Shown here piece after piece: positions 34,330 through 46,049 of a DNA stretch of 64,000 nucleotides. The translations under genes and the position numbers were made by a program. The notes beneath the pieces are model-generated. The model did not search any database and was not told where the DNA came from. It worked only from the letters and a program-made list of their open reading frames with translations. Source of the DNA: Oxytricha trifallax (lineage: Eukaryota > Ciliophora > Spirotrichea > Sporadotrichida > Oxytrichidae); the NCBI GenBank assembly GCA_000711775.1, contig ARYC01000156.1, positions 1 through 64,000 on the forward strand, given 5' to 3'. How positions within the stretch are numbered: the stretch's first letter is position 1; each line of letters begins with the position of its first letter.

Positions 34330-35184
34330 TCATAACTCATTCCCTAGCGTCGTCCAGTTCTCCCGAAGATTATGAGATCTCCCAAAGACCTCCAGGTAAG
34401 GACCTCCGGGAACGAGTCTCTCCACGATTTTGTACAGCTCATCTGGCTTTTGGGATGACTGTCTCATAGGGCTAACTATTACGTTTATACTCTGCCTGAA
34501 TTTGGTAAATTGCTTGTTGCTCTCATACTTTCCCTTGACTCCTACCAGGCATAACTCCATGCCATGCTGCAAGTAACGCCCTGGTCCTTTGTAGATATTG
34601 CCTTTGTTATCTGTTTTCACCCACACAATCGTTTCAATCCACCGATACTTGTGTTTTTTGAAGATGTCTAGAGCTACTTCGGGCTTACCGTTAGTGACCC
34701 AAATAAAAAGGAAGCCCTCTTCTTGCACCATCTCAATTGGGATCTCTTTTATCTTTTTATCAGTAAATGTATCGTAGCCAAGGTCCAGCATTGTTGAATC
34801 CCATGGAGGGTCCATTATAACAGCTCTAAACAAACTTCCATCCTGTTACATCTACTGCTATCTTAGCTTGGCCCACACAGAGTAAAGTGTGACATCGCAT
34901 TTTATGGGGTTGGGTGGTCGACTCATATTTTCAAACTTGTAATCCTAGTCTGAGAGTTTTTATAGTTCAATCTTTGTTTGTTGCTTTAATTTTTCCTCGC
35001 ATTCCTTTCTATGCCTACAAAGTGACTGGCGGTGTGCATACCTGCCGAAACATTCTACGCATACATACTTCTTAGCCAAGAATTTCTACACCCTCTCTGT
35101 TATATGTTCTCTTTCGTAGTGCTTGTAAGTACCATGTCTGCTACCAGTGTAGTCACAACCACTGCATGGACAACTATAGACCAT
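34330..35184 (-). CDS. C2H2 zinc finger-MT-A70 adenine methyltransferase fusion
   Basis: 284 residues in one open ciliate-code frame from ATG 35184 to TGA 34330-34332. Residues 5-27 form a C-x4-C-x11-H-x4-H finger; residues 42-62 form a C-x2-C-x12-H-x3-C finger. After a linker, residues 119-280 are an MT-A70 domain: AVIMDPPWDS with catalytic DPPW at 125-128, then FLFIWVTNG, IVWVKTDNKG, YLQHGMELCLVGVKGK and PYLEVFGRS. MT-A70 enzymes transfer methyl from S-adenosylmethionine to N6 of adenine in DNA or RNA. Compared with large MT-A70 proteins this is a minimal catalytic domain with its own presumed DNA-binding fingers. Two GTAARCATTTCGACAA motifs lie 113-150 nt upstream. I infer a sequence-targeted adenine methyltransferase; substrate unknown. 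Confidence 0.88.
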
Positions 35185-35296
35185 TTCAGAAAATTATTAA
35201 ATTAATAACTCTAATATTTTTTAAAAAACACTATTCTTTAACTTACCATTTATATCATAAATTTTTGGACAATTGATAAAATTTTTATGTTTTTGT

Positions 35297-35335
35297 CGAA
35301 ATGTTTACATGTATTGTCGAAATGCTTACATCAAA
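35297..35335 (-). promoter_or_regulatory. Two GTAARCATTTCGACAA motifs
   Basis: On the minus strand GTAAGCATTTCGACAA then GTAAACATTTCGACAA, five nt apart, upstream of the methyltransferase gene and also between it and the divergent transposase start at 35436. The same word occurs upstream of the 22-kDa gene and inside the helicase frame. Confidence 0.6.
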
Positions 35336-35435
35336 TTATTAAATTGCAGAGAGTAGAAGACTTGAATATTGTTGGAATAATTATTGTTCGTGGATAAATT
35401 AATTATTTCATATTTAATTTAATTAATTATAAATT

Positions 35436-36505
35436 ATGAAAACAATTAAACTTTAGCAATTACAATTCATTATCTAACTGAGATTCCCAGAGGGTTTCAA
35501 CTTTAAAAAACCAGTATACTTATTTTCGGTCTCATAAGTTTCAAAGCTTTCTAAAATTCCCCTACATCTGGCATAGCACATTTGCAGGATAGCTAAATAA
35601 CTTTACGAGTAAGGAAAAACCTACTCGGAACATCAACCCTCGTTTGTGGATGAGCTGCATTCTTTGTTAACATTGAAAAGATAGAGGAGGTAAAAGTTAT
35701 AGAATGAGCATATTGAATTCTTAACTAGCTTGAAACAACTTAAGCAGTAAGCAGGGTTTTCATTGTAAAAGGTATGTTAGATGTTTCACAGGAAGTATCC
35801 CTATATGAAAATTTCACCTTCATTACTGTTCAAGCTCTTTCAATAAATGAAAATTAAACGCAAATCAATTATCACAAAGAAAACCCAAACAGAACGATAA
35901 AAGTTGAACTTTGGATAGTAGCTATATTAAATGTAGAATTAGATTCTGCAGCTTTAGAAAGACGACTACTCTATACTATTTGTGGACGAAACAATATTTC
36001 TTTCAACACCTAGGCAAAACTTGAATACTGTTGTCTAGGGGAGAATATTGAGCAAGGTAACAGAAGCAGTTTTAGCTTCGCATATGCAGTAGTTGCAGCA
36101 ATATCTGAATAGGAGGGGCTAGAATACTACAAAATATACAAGAAATCTGTGAATATTGATAAGTTCATAGAGTTCAGTACTGAGCTCAAGGGGAAAACTG
36201 GGCTGAGAAAAATTTCTATGGTTTGTGATAATCTTAGAGTCCACCATAGTAATAAGGTGAAGTATGCTTTATAGGATTTAGAGATACCATAAGTATTTTG
36301 CCCTCCTTATTCCCCTCAAACAAACCCTATTGAGAATTACTTTAGTCTGCTGAAAAATCAATATAAGAAGTTGAAACTAAACTATACAAACAACAACAGA
36401 GTCATAGATGCCGTTGCTTTGATTAAAGAAAGTATAAAATGTATAGATTAGAAGACGGTTGGAGACATAAGTAGGAAAGGTTTGATTAGAGTTTTAAAAT
36501 TGTGA
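35436..36505 (+). pseudogene. DD34E transposase, TBE-related, one frameshift
   Basis: ATG 35436 (MKTIKLQQLQF). An N-terminal helix-turn-helix-like region follows, then KYPYMKISPSLLFKLFQQMK and TERQKLNFGQQLY. Catalytic residues: first Asp in LFVDETIF, second in MVCDNLRVHHS, Glu in TNPIENYFSLLKNQYKK, with 34 residues between the last two, as in TBE transposases and Tc1. One frame change is needed at about 36000, between LSTPRQNLN and AKLEYCCLGEN. No typical splice sites fit, so I call it a frameshift (or a sequencing slip). TGA at 36503. Stops 26 bp before the convergent 22-kDa stop. Confidence 0.8.
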
Positions 36506-36531
36506 TTAAAATTTGTTAAGTGATTTAAGCT

Positions 36532-37388
36532 TCAAATGTTAAATTGAAATTGTTTTGATGGAGTCTCATTTCCTATTTAATAACCCTCATTAATTTGTCT
36601 ATTTTATTAACTTTCTTGAAGGCCACCAAGCTGTTAAGTCCCGGGCATCCCAGTTTTAAATCCTGAGAAGCTCACTGCCAAGTCTCTCTTTGCTTTTGGC
36701 TTTCGGGGAACATTCTTTCGAGTCCTCTGTTTGAGTAGGTGTATTGTCTTGCCCGGCTGCTCTAAAATGAAAATTGTGTGAACATCATAAAACTATATTT
36801 TACTAGAGATATATGGAAGCTTTGTCAGCTTATCATACCAAGTGTTCGTTATCTGTATAAAGTCTCCCTTCTCTTCATCTCGACCTGGATCGTTTCGGAT
36901 GGCTAGTGCATGCTAAACTAAAGTTTGTAAATACTCTGGCTCGATGGTATTTAAAACGTTGAAAAAGAATTTCCTGTCAATTTGCTTTTTTTTATCACCA
37001 ATGTCTGGGAGGTATTTCTGTACATCAGACTTGTGTTTTATTTCACTCAGTATGTTGATGACTGAGAGCTCCTCATACTTTGGCACAATAATCATCTTAA
37101 CGTCACAATTATTTAGGATGAGTTTTTCCTCTTGCAACACTTGCCTTATGAAGTCTTTGTTGATAGTTTCAATTGGTGGCATGTACAAATTCACTATTAA
37201 AAAAGGCCTCAAAATTTTATAGCTAACTTACACATCTCTGTGAGGTATTTATAAATATCAATCTTCGATCTGAACCTACCCATCAGCTCTCCTTAGGAAA
37301 TTCTCATAAAGTCTTGTTCGAGTTTATCATCCATAAACTAATTGAATGTACGTTTCTGGTTTTAAGTTTGGCTCATTTGGAATTCCAT
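36532..37388 (-). CDS. 22-kDa-family protein with 38-nt intron
   Basis: ATG 37388 (MEFQMSQTQNQKRTFNQF), GRFRSKIDIYKYLTEM, intron 37194-37231, then LNLYMPPIETINKDFIRQVL. It continues with VQKYLPDIGDKKKQIDRKFF, VLNTIEPEYLQTLVQHAL, TWYDKLTKLPYISSKI and a basic C-terminus, TGA 36532. 272 residues. The blocks align with the TBE 22-kDa protein (RFRSKEDLHRYL, SLYLPTKKQL..LPERNYFF, WLSELQKHPYISSKI). One GTAAACATTTCGACAA motif lies about 215 nt upstream. Intact. Function unknown, but its presence in three element lineages implies a core role, for example in transposition or DNA recognition. Confidence 0.85.
37194..37231 (-). other. 38-nt intron in 22-kDa-family gene
   Basis: GTAAGTTAGC ... CTTTTTTAATAG contains a TGA. 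Removal joins YLTEM to LNLYMPP in frame, at the same protein position as the 36-nt intron of TBE copies. Confidence 0.8.
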
Positions 37389-37602
37389 GTGTTCTGTTTC
37401 GATTTTGCAGATTTGTGATTAAATTACAATATAGTTTGTTTATTAATTGTTAGAATTTGTCTTAGGCCTATTAAGAATTCTTAATATACAAAGAAAATCA
37501 CAAAATATATGAAATATGTGTGATCTTCACAAGAAAATCACAAAAAATCACAAGCAAGATCTTTCATGGTTCTGCTAAGGAAAACCCAATCTAAACTCTT
37601 AT

Positions 37603-37620
37603 TTGTCGAAATGTTTACAT
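37603..37620 (-). promoter_or_regulatory. GTAAACATTTCGACAA motif upstream of 22-kDa gene
   Basis: Minus-strand TGTAAACATTTCGACAAAT, same orientation relative to its gene as the pair upstream of the methyltransferase. Confidence 0.5.
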
Positions 37621-37820
37621 TAAAAAAAAATACATAGATTTAAGAAAAAGTGAATGACAGCTTGTGAGTCTTTTCATACTATAGAAGAGGCTTATTGTGA
37701 TTAAAATTGTTAATAAATTTAATTAAGACCACATTTAGATTATTAATTAAGAATTTAAATTAACTTTGAGATTAAATCACAATAGTATATTTAAAACCAT
37801 AATTTAATTTCAAATTATAA

Positions 37821-40469
37821 ATGGTCAAAACATACTCAGGATAGAGAAGCGAAAATGAAGACTTCTCAGAATAGATACAAAGTAATTTCGGGCGGCAGCT
37901 ATCCTAAAGCTGCGATGATTAGGATTGCTCTTGGTCAAGTTCGCAAAGCTAGATAGTTAAGCGTAAACGGTTTTCAAAACTATCTTCAAAGTTCAGAAAG
38001 GCATGCAAGAATGTCACTGAACTCCACATGCAGAGCATCTCACAAGCAACTCAGAACTTCAGCCTTACATTCAAAAAGGTTAAAGATAAATCAATATTTG
38101 ATCAAGCCCCTCTGAATGATCTAAGTAAGGAGGTTATCTAAGAGACAATAAGAAAAGAGAGATAAAGAATAAAAAGGCAAACAGGGGCACAAATCTAAAA
38201 TCAGTGTCAGCATCTGTAAACTTCATCTCTGATTAATAAGAACTCCTTGAGACCCTCATCTGAGCTGGGCAAGGACGTTAGCTCAAACAAAGAGGCTGAT
38301 GAAAGCGATGGAAACAACAGACTAATCAAGCAACTGGCGCTTAGCATTCTGTCCGCATTTGATTCTTCCCCAATTCAAATAAAGAACCAGCTCTTACAGA
38401 ACTTTACGAAAGCTTTGCTAGATCACAAAAACCTTCTTGCTCTAGCGATTCACCATCAAGCTAGTAAAGTTTAGGATGAAGTTTTCGATTTATTACTTCA
38501 GCGTAAACATTTCGACATTGTGTAAGCATTTCGACAATTACTACCAAAAGCAGTGGTTATCATGAACATAAATCTTACCAAGATGTAAGAGGAGTATAAG
38601 CATGAAGGTTGGCTGCTTCTGAAATTATTGGTATTCTACCTTGACACTTGTGATGATTTTGACTTTATTGATCCAGGGGATTTCATTCATTTAGAGGCAA
38701 TGATCAAGAGCATAATTATTTAACTATCGGATAACTCATTGCCAGGCAATTATGGGTTGATTAGACTCAGCCTATAAATAAACCCAAACTTGATAGCGGG
38801 ACTACAATGGAACGAGCAAGAGGTGACTTTCCTTGCTCAAGCGTTGGCATCCTTTGGCTTTGCTTAGTAAGAAGCTTCAATAATTTGTGAAAAACCCAGA
38901 AACTATCTTTGGCAGTAAACAATGTCGAAATTACTGACTATTTAAAATGAGGAGCGCATGTTGGCTATTTCCATTTTAAGAAAAATAGAGGTTCATCAGG
39001 ATGAAGGTTAGCATCTGAATAAATTGCTCTCTCTACTTAGCTAACGATAGGTCATCTCTAAACTTCTGTTCGAGAAAGAATAGATTTCTCTAAACTTACA
39101 CAGCCTTATTCTGGTAATAGAAAGCCTCAAAGAGTAGCCTCTTTCTAGTATTGAGGCCACTCTCAAATTAATCGAATCCGAGTGGATAAAAACAGCAGTA
39201 AAGGTGAAGACAAGAGAGCTGGCCATCACAGATTCGAGACAGGCAATTGATGCGGTTAAAGTAGCCTAGCAACTTAGTGAAAGCAATTAAATTCGATACT
39301 GCGTTGACCATGAGGAGTTTATCACTTTATCTAATATGCTGGAGTTTTAGAGTCAGGTTTATTAGCATTCGCAATATCAAGCTATAATTGCAAGTTTGGT
39401 AATAAGTGCTAACGAAGACTGCTCAATAATTGATATGCCAACTGGATCAGGAAAGACTTGGATTCAGGCTCTTGTTGCTTACTACTATGCCTTAAAAGGT
39501 TTGAAAACAACAATCATAGAACCAAATGAAATTTTGTAAACTTAAACCGATGAAGTCCTTGGGTCCATCCATGAGAATATCAAGGTGGTTGACATTGCTA
39601 CTTACTATAAACACCTGTACAAGGAGGACATAGTAATTTTAAACGAGTTTGATTATATTATAGACTAAACCTCGTTCTTTTCATTGGGCAATACTATAAC
39701 TGGGCTCTGGATCCTCTAAAATAAGAAGGTTTTCGCGTTTTCAGCAACATACACGAAACATCACAAAGTTGTCATTGATGAGACGATAAAGAAGGCAAAG
39801 GTTTTGAGCTTCTAGTCAGAGCTACTCTTTTCAAAAAAGAATTAGGAGTCGCATGTCTGCTCAGTTATTCTAACTAAGGATAAAGATGACATTCAATAGA
39901 CAATATTAAGAGAAATTGACTTACGCTTCGCCAATGAGCCAATAATTGTCATTGTAAATTCCAGTGAGTATGAGGACTACAGAGTTAAACTGTCTTAGGG
40001 AAGTAAGTATGAGCTTTATTTATCCGATAACAAGCAATGCAGGCAATAGATTAGAGAAAAAGAAACAGGCATTCTGATAATGAAGAGGGAAAGCAGTGTT
40101 GGCTGTGACTCAAAGTTTAAGAAAGACGCGTTTGTTATGGTAGCGTGCTCAGTTGATTCTGAGAGAAGGTTGTGGCAGATGCTGGGCAGAGGCAACAGAA
40201 GTCAAGGAGTATCAAGAGGTTGTATATATCTCTAAGACTATGATAGCGAAGCGCATTTTTGGCAGCACCTGAGGTCAGCTGATAACCAAAAGGTGAGGAG
40301 GCTTCACGAAGTGTTGAAGCTATTATGGAAGAAGAGAAGTAACTAAAGGCTAAGCGACTATGTTGAGGACGTATAGCAGAGCGGTAACCTTATAGCGTCC
40401 TTGAAGGATTTAGAAAATATAGTTGGGTACAAATTTTACTAACAGATCACAAAGGGACTTGAAATGTGA
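37821..40469 (+). CDS. SecA-like SF2 helicase/ATPase, intact
   Basis: A single open ciliate-code frame of 882 residues, ATG 37821 to TGA 40467. Residues 1-500 are mostly alpha-helical with no family match; a similar region precedes the helicase at 1496-4513. Motifs: Walker A MPTGSGKT (542-546 for GSGKT), motif II LNEFDYI (608-611), motif III FSATYT (641-643), motif VI QMLGRGNRSQG (789-793). The Walker B Asp is Asn (NEFD), unlike DEYD in the homologue. A second Met at 38562 follows two GTAARCATTTCGACA motifs and could be an alternative start, but the homologue's long N-terminus favours 37821. Divergent from the 22-kDa gene. Likely a nucleic-acid translocase or remodeler working with the element's other proteins; inference. 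Confidence 0.88.
38503..38540 (+). promoter_or_regulatory. Two GTAARCATTTCGACA motifs within helicase frame
   Basis: GTAAACATTTCGACATT then GTAAGCATTTCGACAAT, in the same orientation as the helicase gene and just before its internal Met at 38562. The DNA is translated (RKHFDIVQAFRQ) in the long frame. Confidence 0.45.
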
Positions 40470-43400
40470 ATTGCTGAGAGTTTATATTAAATTAAGATTG
40501 TGTATGTTGCATGTTACAGATGTGATGTGTTAAATTAATCAATATAATAAATTTTTCAATAATATTTAAATTTACTAATTGAAAATTTGTGAAAGTTAAA
40601 TTTATTTTTTTGAAATGAAATATCACAATTTGAATTTTTGGAATAAAAATTAACTAAACAAATCTCCCTTATATACAGTCGATTTATCTCCTTTAAGGGA
40701 TGCTTTAATAAATTCCACAAATAGTTAAGTTTATCTGATTTTAAATTCTCTATCGAAAAACCACTATAATGACTAAGTTAAGAGAAAGGTAACTGCCACT
40801 AATTATAATAATTAATTTTAATATAATTTGGCCGAATTGATTTTATTTTAGCAATATTTAGATAAAATATAAATCTTTTTTACAATTTACTCATTAATCA
40901 TATCTTCTTCTTCATTAATTTATAGTGGAATTTTAGAGTCAATAATAATAACTTAATATTGTAAATATCATCTGAATGGATATTGTTTGTTTAGGAACAT
41001 CTAAAATGAATTATATTTGCATCTTTAATCTCCAAATTATATATTTAAATGTTATTAATCTGCAGTAATTTATATAATTATATATAATATTTAAGAATAA
41101 TTTAAATAATTATTTGGTGTATTAAACTCATTTTTAAATCCCTTTTGAAAAGATTATTCAATTGTTTTTCCATAATCCATTTATTTATATTACTAGAGAG
41201 GGATTTTCCAGTCCAACCCCCCCCTTGGGTAGTTTACAATTTCAAAATAAAATTTTATAATTTTAACGATTATTATTAAAGCATGATCATTAAATAAATT
41301 GAAAATTTATCCCTTGCCTATTTTCGATTTATTAAAGGTTTAAAAGTTAACTTTACTAATTAATAGGCAAGACAGAAATATATGATAATAGTTTTATAGA
41401 GATTATTCATATATTTTCATGATAATTTATTGCAAACTAAAAATGTTAATCTCTCAGAATAAAATTACAAGAAATTTATAAAAATTAAATAATTTTTTGC
41501 AAGGCAGAAAACTCTACTCGTTCCCTATTCCTAATATATAATCAATAGGTATCTAATTAGATTTATTAATTTTGAAATGTAATCAAAATAATTTAGGTGT
41601 CAAAATTTAACATATTTTGTCAATTCAAAAGACTTATAATTTACGATTAATTGTATTTCTAGATATAATTAGGCAATAAATTTTAATAAATGGCTTAATT
41701 TAAAATGTCTAATTTAGAAAATAATAGGTCTTAGTTATTCTCCCTCTTATCAAATTAAATCGTACAGAGATATTTGATCTTAAATGATCAAAAGGATTAG
41801 GCATTTATTATAATTAATAATTTGCTAAAAAAGATAAGTATTTAACAATATGAATTTGTAGGCCTCATATCATCATCTTGCTGTAAAATCAGTTTTTCAT
41901 TTGTATTTTCTATAGGACAACTGCTATTTCTTCGACTATATTATTATAAAAGTAAAATTAATTTGAAATTATTTTAATTAAAATGTCAAATTTTAAAAAA
42001 AACTCAAATATTACAGGAATTCATTTTAATTAAAAAATTTAATTATTCTTATGAAATTTTTGGTTGCTAACTTTGTTCAAACCTAGTTTATTTGGTACCT
42101 ATTCGATAGATAATTAAAAACCAGCCAGGCATAGAAATATATCAATTATAATTTTAAGTGATATGTTTAATTTATGTAATTGCCAAAATTAAATTTCTCT
42201 ACCATAGATGCGATTTAAGAGTACTATCGATAGTAAAGTAAGCTGATTTTGAATGCTCTATTAAACAAGTACCATATTGCCAAGATTTTGAGAAAGTTAA
42301 ATGCCAATAATTTAAATAATAATTATTTAAAATAATTTTATTTTTCTAAATTCAAATCTATTTCTACATTAATAGTTTGATTTAACAATAACTGAGTTTT
42401 CTCATAAAGTATTATTTTTTATTATTATCAAATGTGAATTTAATTTAAATTAATAAATAATAATTTTGATTAATAACAAATATGTATTTATTTTCTCTAA
42501 ACTAAGATACAAAATTAATTAATAAATGCGAATATTTTATACTTTTTTTAAAAAAAATATCTCCATCTTTTAATCTTTAAATGCAACTTTCCAACGGATT
42601 TATTTGTCATGACCCATAGAATGAGCCCTTTAAAAGATAATTTATGGAACTTACATTTTAAGTAATATATGAATTCAAAAACGCATTATTATTAGAAATA
42701 CTTATTAAATTTTCTTTTATTATTTATATATAAAAGGATTTATTGAAATTTTCATAGTTCTTATTTATATATATTTATCATCAAAATTTTATTAAAATTA
42801 CAGTAGCACATTATTTCTTTTATTTAAGAATTTTTTACAAGCTATGATTTAGTATTAAATTTTTATTTTAAATATTTTAACATAAATATTTATATATTTG
42901 AAAAGTTTATTTTTAACTGCTAAACTAACCTTTTTATGGATAAAAAAGGAATAAGATTGGAAATATTAATATCAATTTTATAAATCTAAATTTATTGCAG
43001 TTATTCAATTAATAAAATAATACATAAATGCTTAGGATGATAATTCTTTACTCTAGAAAATTAAAAGACAAATTTAGTACATTTAATATTGAGTGTTACA
43101 AAATTTGATTATACTGAAAATATTTAATTAATATCCCAATTTAATTTTATTTTTAAACTAATAAGACAAGTAAAATAACACAGTGATTTATAAGCCTTTT
43201 TATAACAAATAGGAATCACTTAAATTATTTTGTGAATTCTTATATTTTACAAATTAAATAATTTAAACTACTTATATTAAAAAATTGTATTAAATAAAAT
43301 TAGTTCTATAAATACATTTTCATCAATACTATTTAATTAATTATTTCTGCTTTAAATTAATATTGTTCTAATCTAAATATTATTAATATTCTTAAGCATT

Positions 43401-44002
43401 AATATAAAAAATAATTAAAAATAATATATTCTTTTTTCATTTTAAACTAGAAATATAAAATTTTTTTTAGAAATAATACTATTGTTAATGTAAAAATCAT
43501 TTATAATTGATGAAGAATTCATATTAAAAAATAAATTTTAGTTTTATTAAATTCACATAATTTACAGTATTTTAAGCTATATGTAATAATTTATTGGCAA
43601 ATTTTTAATTTTGTGCATTAAGTTAATTAATTTACACACTTTTAATTTAAAATTGTATTTTTAATTTTATCAAAAATATTTTGTAATTTTATTTTCTTTT
43701 AATTAAAATTTTATTTATATAGTTTTTTTCTATAAATACTAAAACTATTTTATGAAGATATGAAAGTCCTGTTTGAAATATGAAATATTATTTTATAGAA
43801 AAGAGGATATAATCCAAAAAAGAATAAAATAATTTAACATAATAATAGATTTGCAATTTAAATTTGAAAAAATTGAAGAAGTTTTTTTTTTAATTTGTTG
43901 ATTTGAATAATATTTAACCATGATTGCTAACTCGTTTAATAATTAGATGAACTAAATTTATAGATTATTGGTTTATCATATAATAATTTAAATTATTATT
44001 AT
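40470..44002. other. AT-rich region with decayed palindrome halves
   Basis: No gene. Single half-arms of the TGTAGGAATACA palindrome family remain near 40725-40815 (CTGATTTTAAATTCTCTATC, GGTAACTGCCACTA) and 42190-42380 (GTACTATCGATAGTAAAGT, CTATTAAACAAGTACCATA). Confidence 0.5.
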
Positions 44003-44395
44003 TGAAGGAATACATTTAAAATTGGGTAATCAATTTAAATTAATATTAATCAAATAAGTGTCAGTTAAAGTTGGTCAATTTAAACAATCGTGCTCATTTG
44101 AAAGAGAATTCAAAATTAACTGGGATTTGTTATTTGCTGTACTATTTTATTACATCCCTGAAATGTGATAACTCGATTTTATTATGAGAGTATAATGGAT
44201 CAAATTTAGAGGCATTAAATTAAAATTGAGTAATTTAATTTCAGGGATGTAATGAAATAATAACGCCAATAGTAAAGTCCAGCTAATTTTGAATTCTCTA
44301 TCTAATTTGCACTATTGTTTAAATTGACCAACTTTAACTGCCACTAATATTATTATAATATAAATTTATTTCCCAATTTTGAATGTATTCCTACA
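44003..44395. mobile_element. Palindromic MITE-like element, TGTAGGAATACA family, copy 2
   Basis: Left end TGAAGGAATACATTT, right end AATGTATTCCTACA. Arms share GTTAAAGTTGGTC/GACCAACTTTAAC and CATCCCTGAAAT/ATTTCAGGGATG. The arms have diverged more than in copy 1. Confidence 0.8.
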
Positions 44396-46049
44396 ATACT
44401 TACAATTGTTAATTAATATTCAGAAAAGCGTACTGTTTTTTGCTCAATAAAGAGCCTTTTAAAATGATAGTGCCAGCGAATTTTATTTTTAACAGCAAAT
44501 ATAATTGCCAATAATACAGTATTGATATATTCTATTTAACTTCTTCTTTCTTTATTATTGAACTTTAAGTATTAATTACCATGATGATTTGTTTTTAATT
44601 TAATTCCCTAATCAGTTATAATTGAGCGAATATGAATTTACCTTTATTTATAGCAATAAATCTTTATTTTTGAATATTTTTTTTATAAGATCAAAATATT
44701 TGTTTAATCTTTTTCTAAATGTGCTTTTTATATTCTACTTAAAATACTTTTTGTAAAAATTCTTATATTTAATTGCCTAATTCCTAAAAAATATAATTAC
44801 ATTTAAACATGAAAATATTTGAATAATTAGAGAACTTTTAGTTGAATTTATGAAAACCTGACTAAATTTAATATTCTTACGTAATCGTTATAATTTTGTT
44901 ATTTTAACAATATATGTATATGAATTAATGAAGTTAATTTTGGTTGGAGAAAAAAAAATTATGAACTCATATATAAATATATCTTATTAATAGCTTAAGT
45001 TTTAATATGCTGCATGTAAGTGTAATATTTACTAAACATACTTAAATATTACTTTTTTAATTTATCATTTTAACTTGAAAACAATCTCTTTAGTGAATTA
45101 ATTTTTTAATTTATTTGATAATAAAAATTTAAGAATACCAATTTAAATTTTTAATATTTTATACTTCAATAAAAGTAAAAGTAGTTTGAATATTATTTTT
45201 TTAAAGCTTATCATTTGATTTTGAATATTAAATTTATTGATAAATTTGTGACTTTTAATTTATTAAGGGAATTATTAAGAAGCCAAGTTTAAAATCAACT
45301 ATTTAATATAAATATTTCCATAGATTATTTAACACTGTAAATCTTGTGAACATATATTTTTAGTTGTTAGGGAAATAACTATAATGTGTTATATATTTAA
45401 ATTTTATATTTTTTTAATTATCGAAACTTAAATATTTATAAACTATTTCTTATTGCGCAGGATTTCTTATAAATTGATTTCTTTCAAACTAACAAACTTA
45501 TTTCTTTTCAATAGCTTTTTTCTAAAAGAATAATTTTAATTAATAATTTCTTAAATTCTCAAAAATCCAAATAGTAAATAATGATTTAAAAATTATTTAA
45601 TCGTTTAAGACATATTGAATATTTTTGAATTATCTTTCTGGATTGATTTCGTATCTCCAGAATTAATTTCAATGATAGAAATTAATTAACTAAATATTTA
45701 ATAGATTGATAATTTATATAAAAAACGAATATTATTTTTAAACATTAGCAATTGTAATTTTTTATAAAGAAAATTAATAAATATATTGAAAAAATTTAAG
45801 GCTTTCGCATAAGATAACGAACTAAGATATTGTTATTAAGATTTTCTATAATTTTTATGTCATAACTCAATATTTTCCAGAATTTTATTTAAGAGTTCTA
45901 GATTTATGGGTTTTAAATGAATGAAATCGAAAACTTTTTAAGCTTCAGCATTACGCAAAAGCCTATCAATATATATATATATTCAATTAATTACGAATTG
46001 ATGAAAAGAATGGTTTTTATAATATTTTATAGCTTAAAATCATGAATAA
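44396..46049. other. AT-rich spacer, no supported gene
   Basis: Low-complexity AT-rich DNA before kinase copy B; nothing recognised. Confidence 0.5.

Larger units (their letters stand above)
34330..40469. mobile_element. TBE-related cluster: ZnF-MT-A70, transposase, 22-kDa, helicase
   Basis: Four compact genes, (-)(+)(-)(+), richer in GC than the surroundings: zinc-finger/MT-A70 methyltransferase, DD34E transposase, 22-kDa-family protein and SecA-like SF2 helicase. Transposase and 22-kDa gene are tail to tail as in TBEs, and the helicase occupies the place of the TBE kinase gene. Three genes are open throughout and the transposase has one frameshift. Terminal repeats and target duplications were not found, so the outer limits are those of the outer genes. 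It lies between the two histidine kinase copies. Confidence 0.75.

Noticed and set aside
35990..36060. An intron to explain the frame change in the cluster transposase
   Set aside because: No GT...AG pair of suitable size restores the frame; a simple frameshift or sequence error is more likely.
34200..40700. Terminal inverted repeats bounding the methyltransferase cluster
   Set aside because: Both flanks were compared by eye for telomeric words or matching inverted ends, and no convincing pair was seen.
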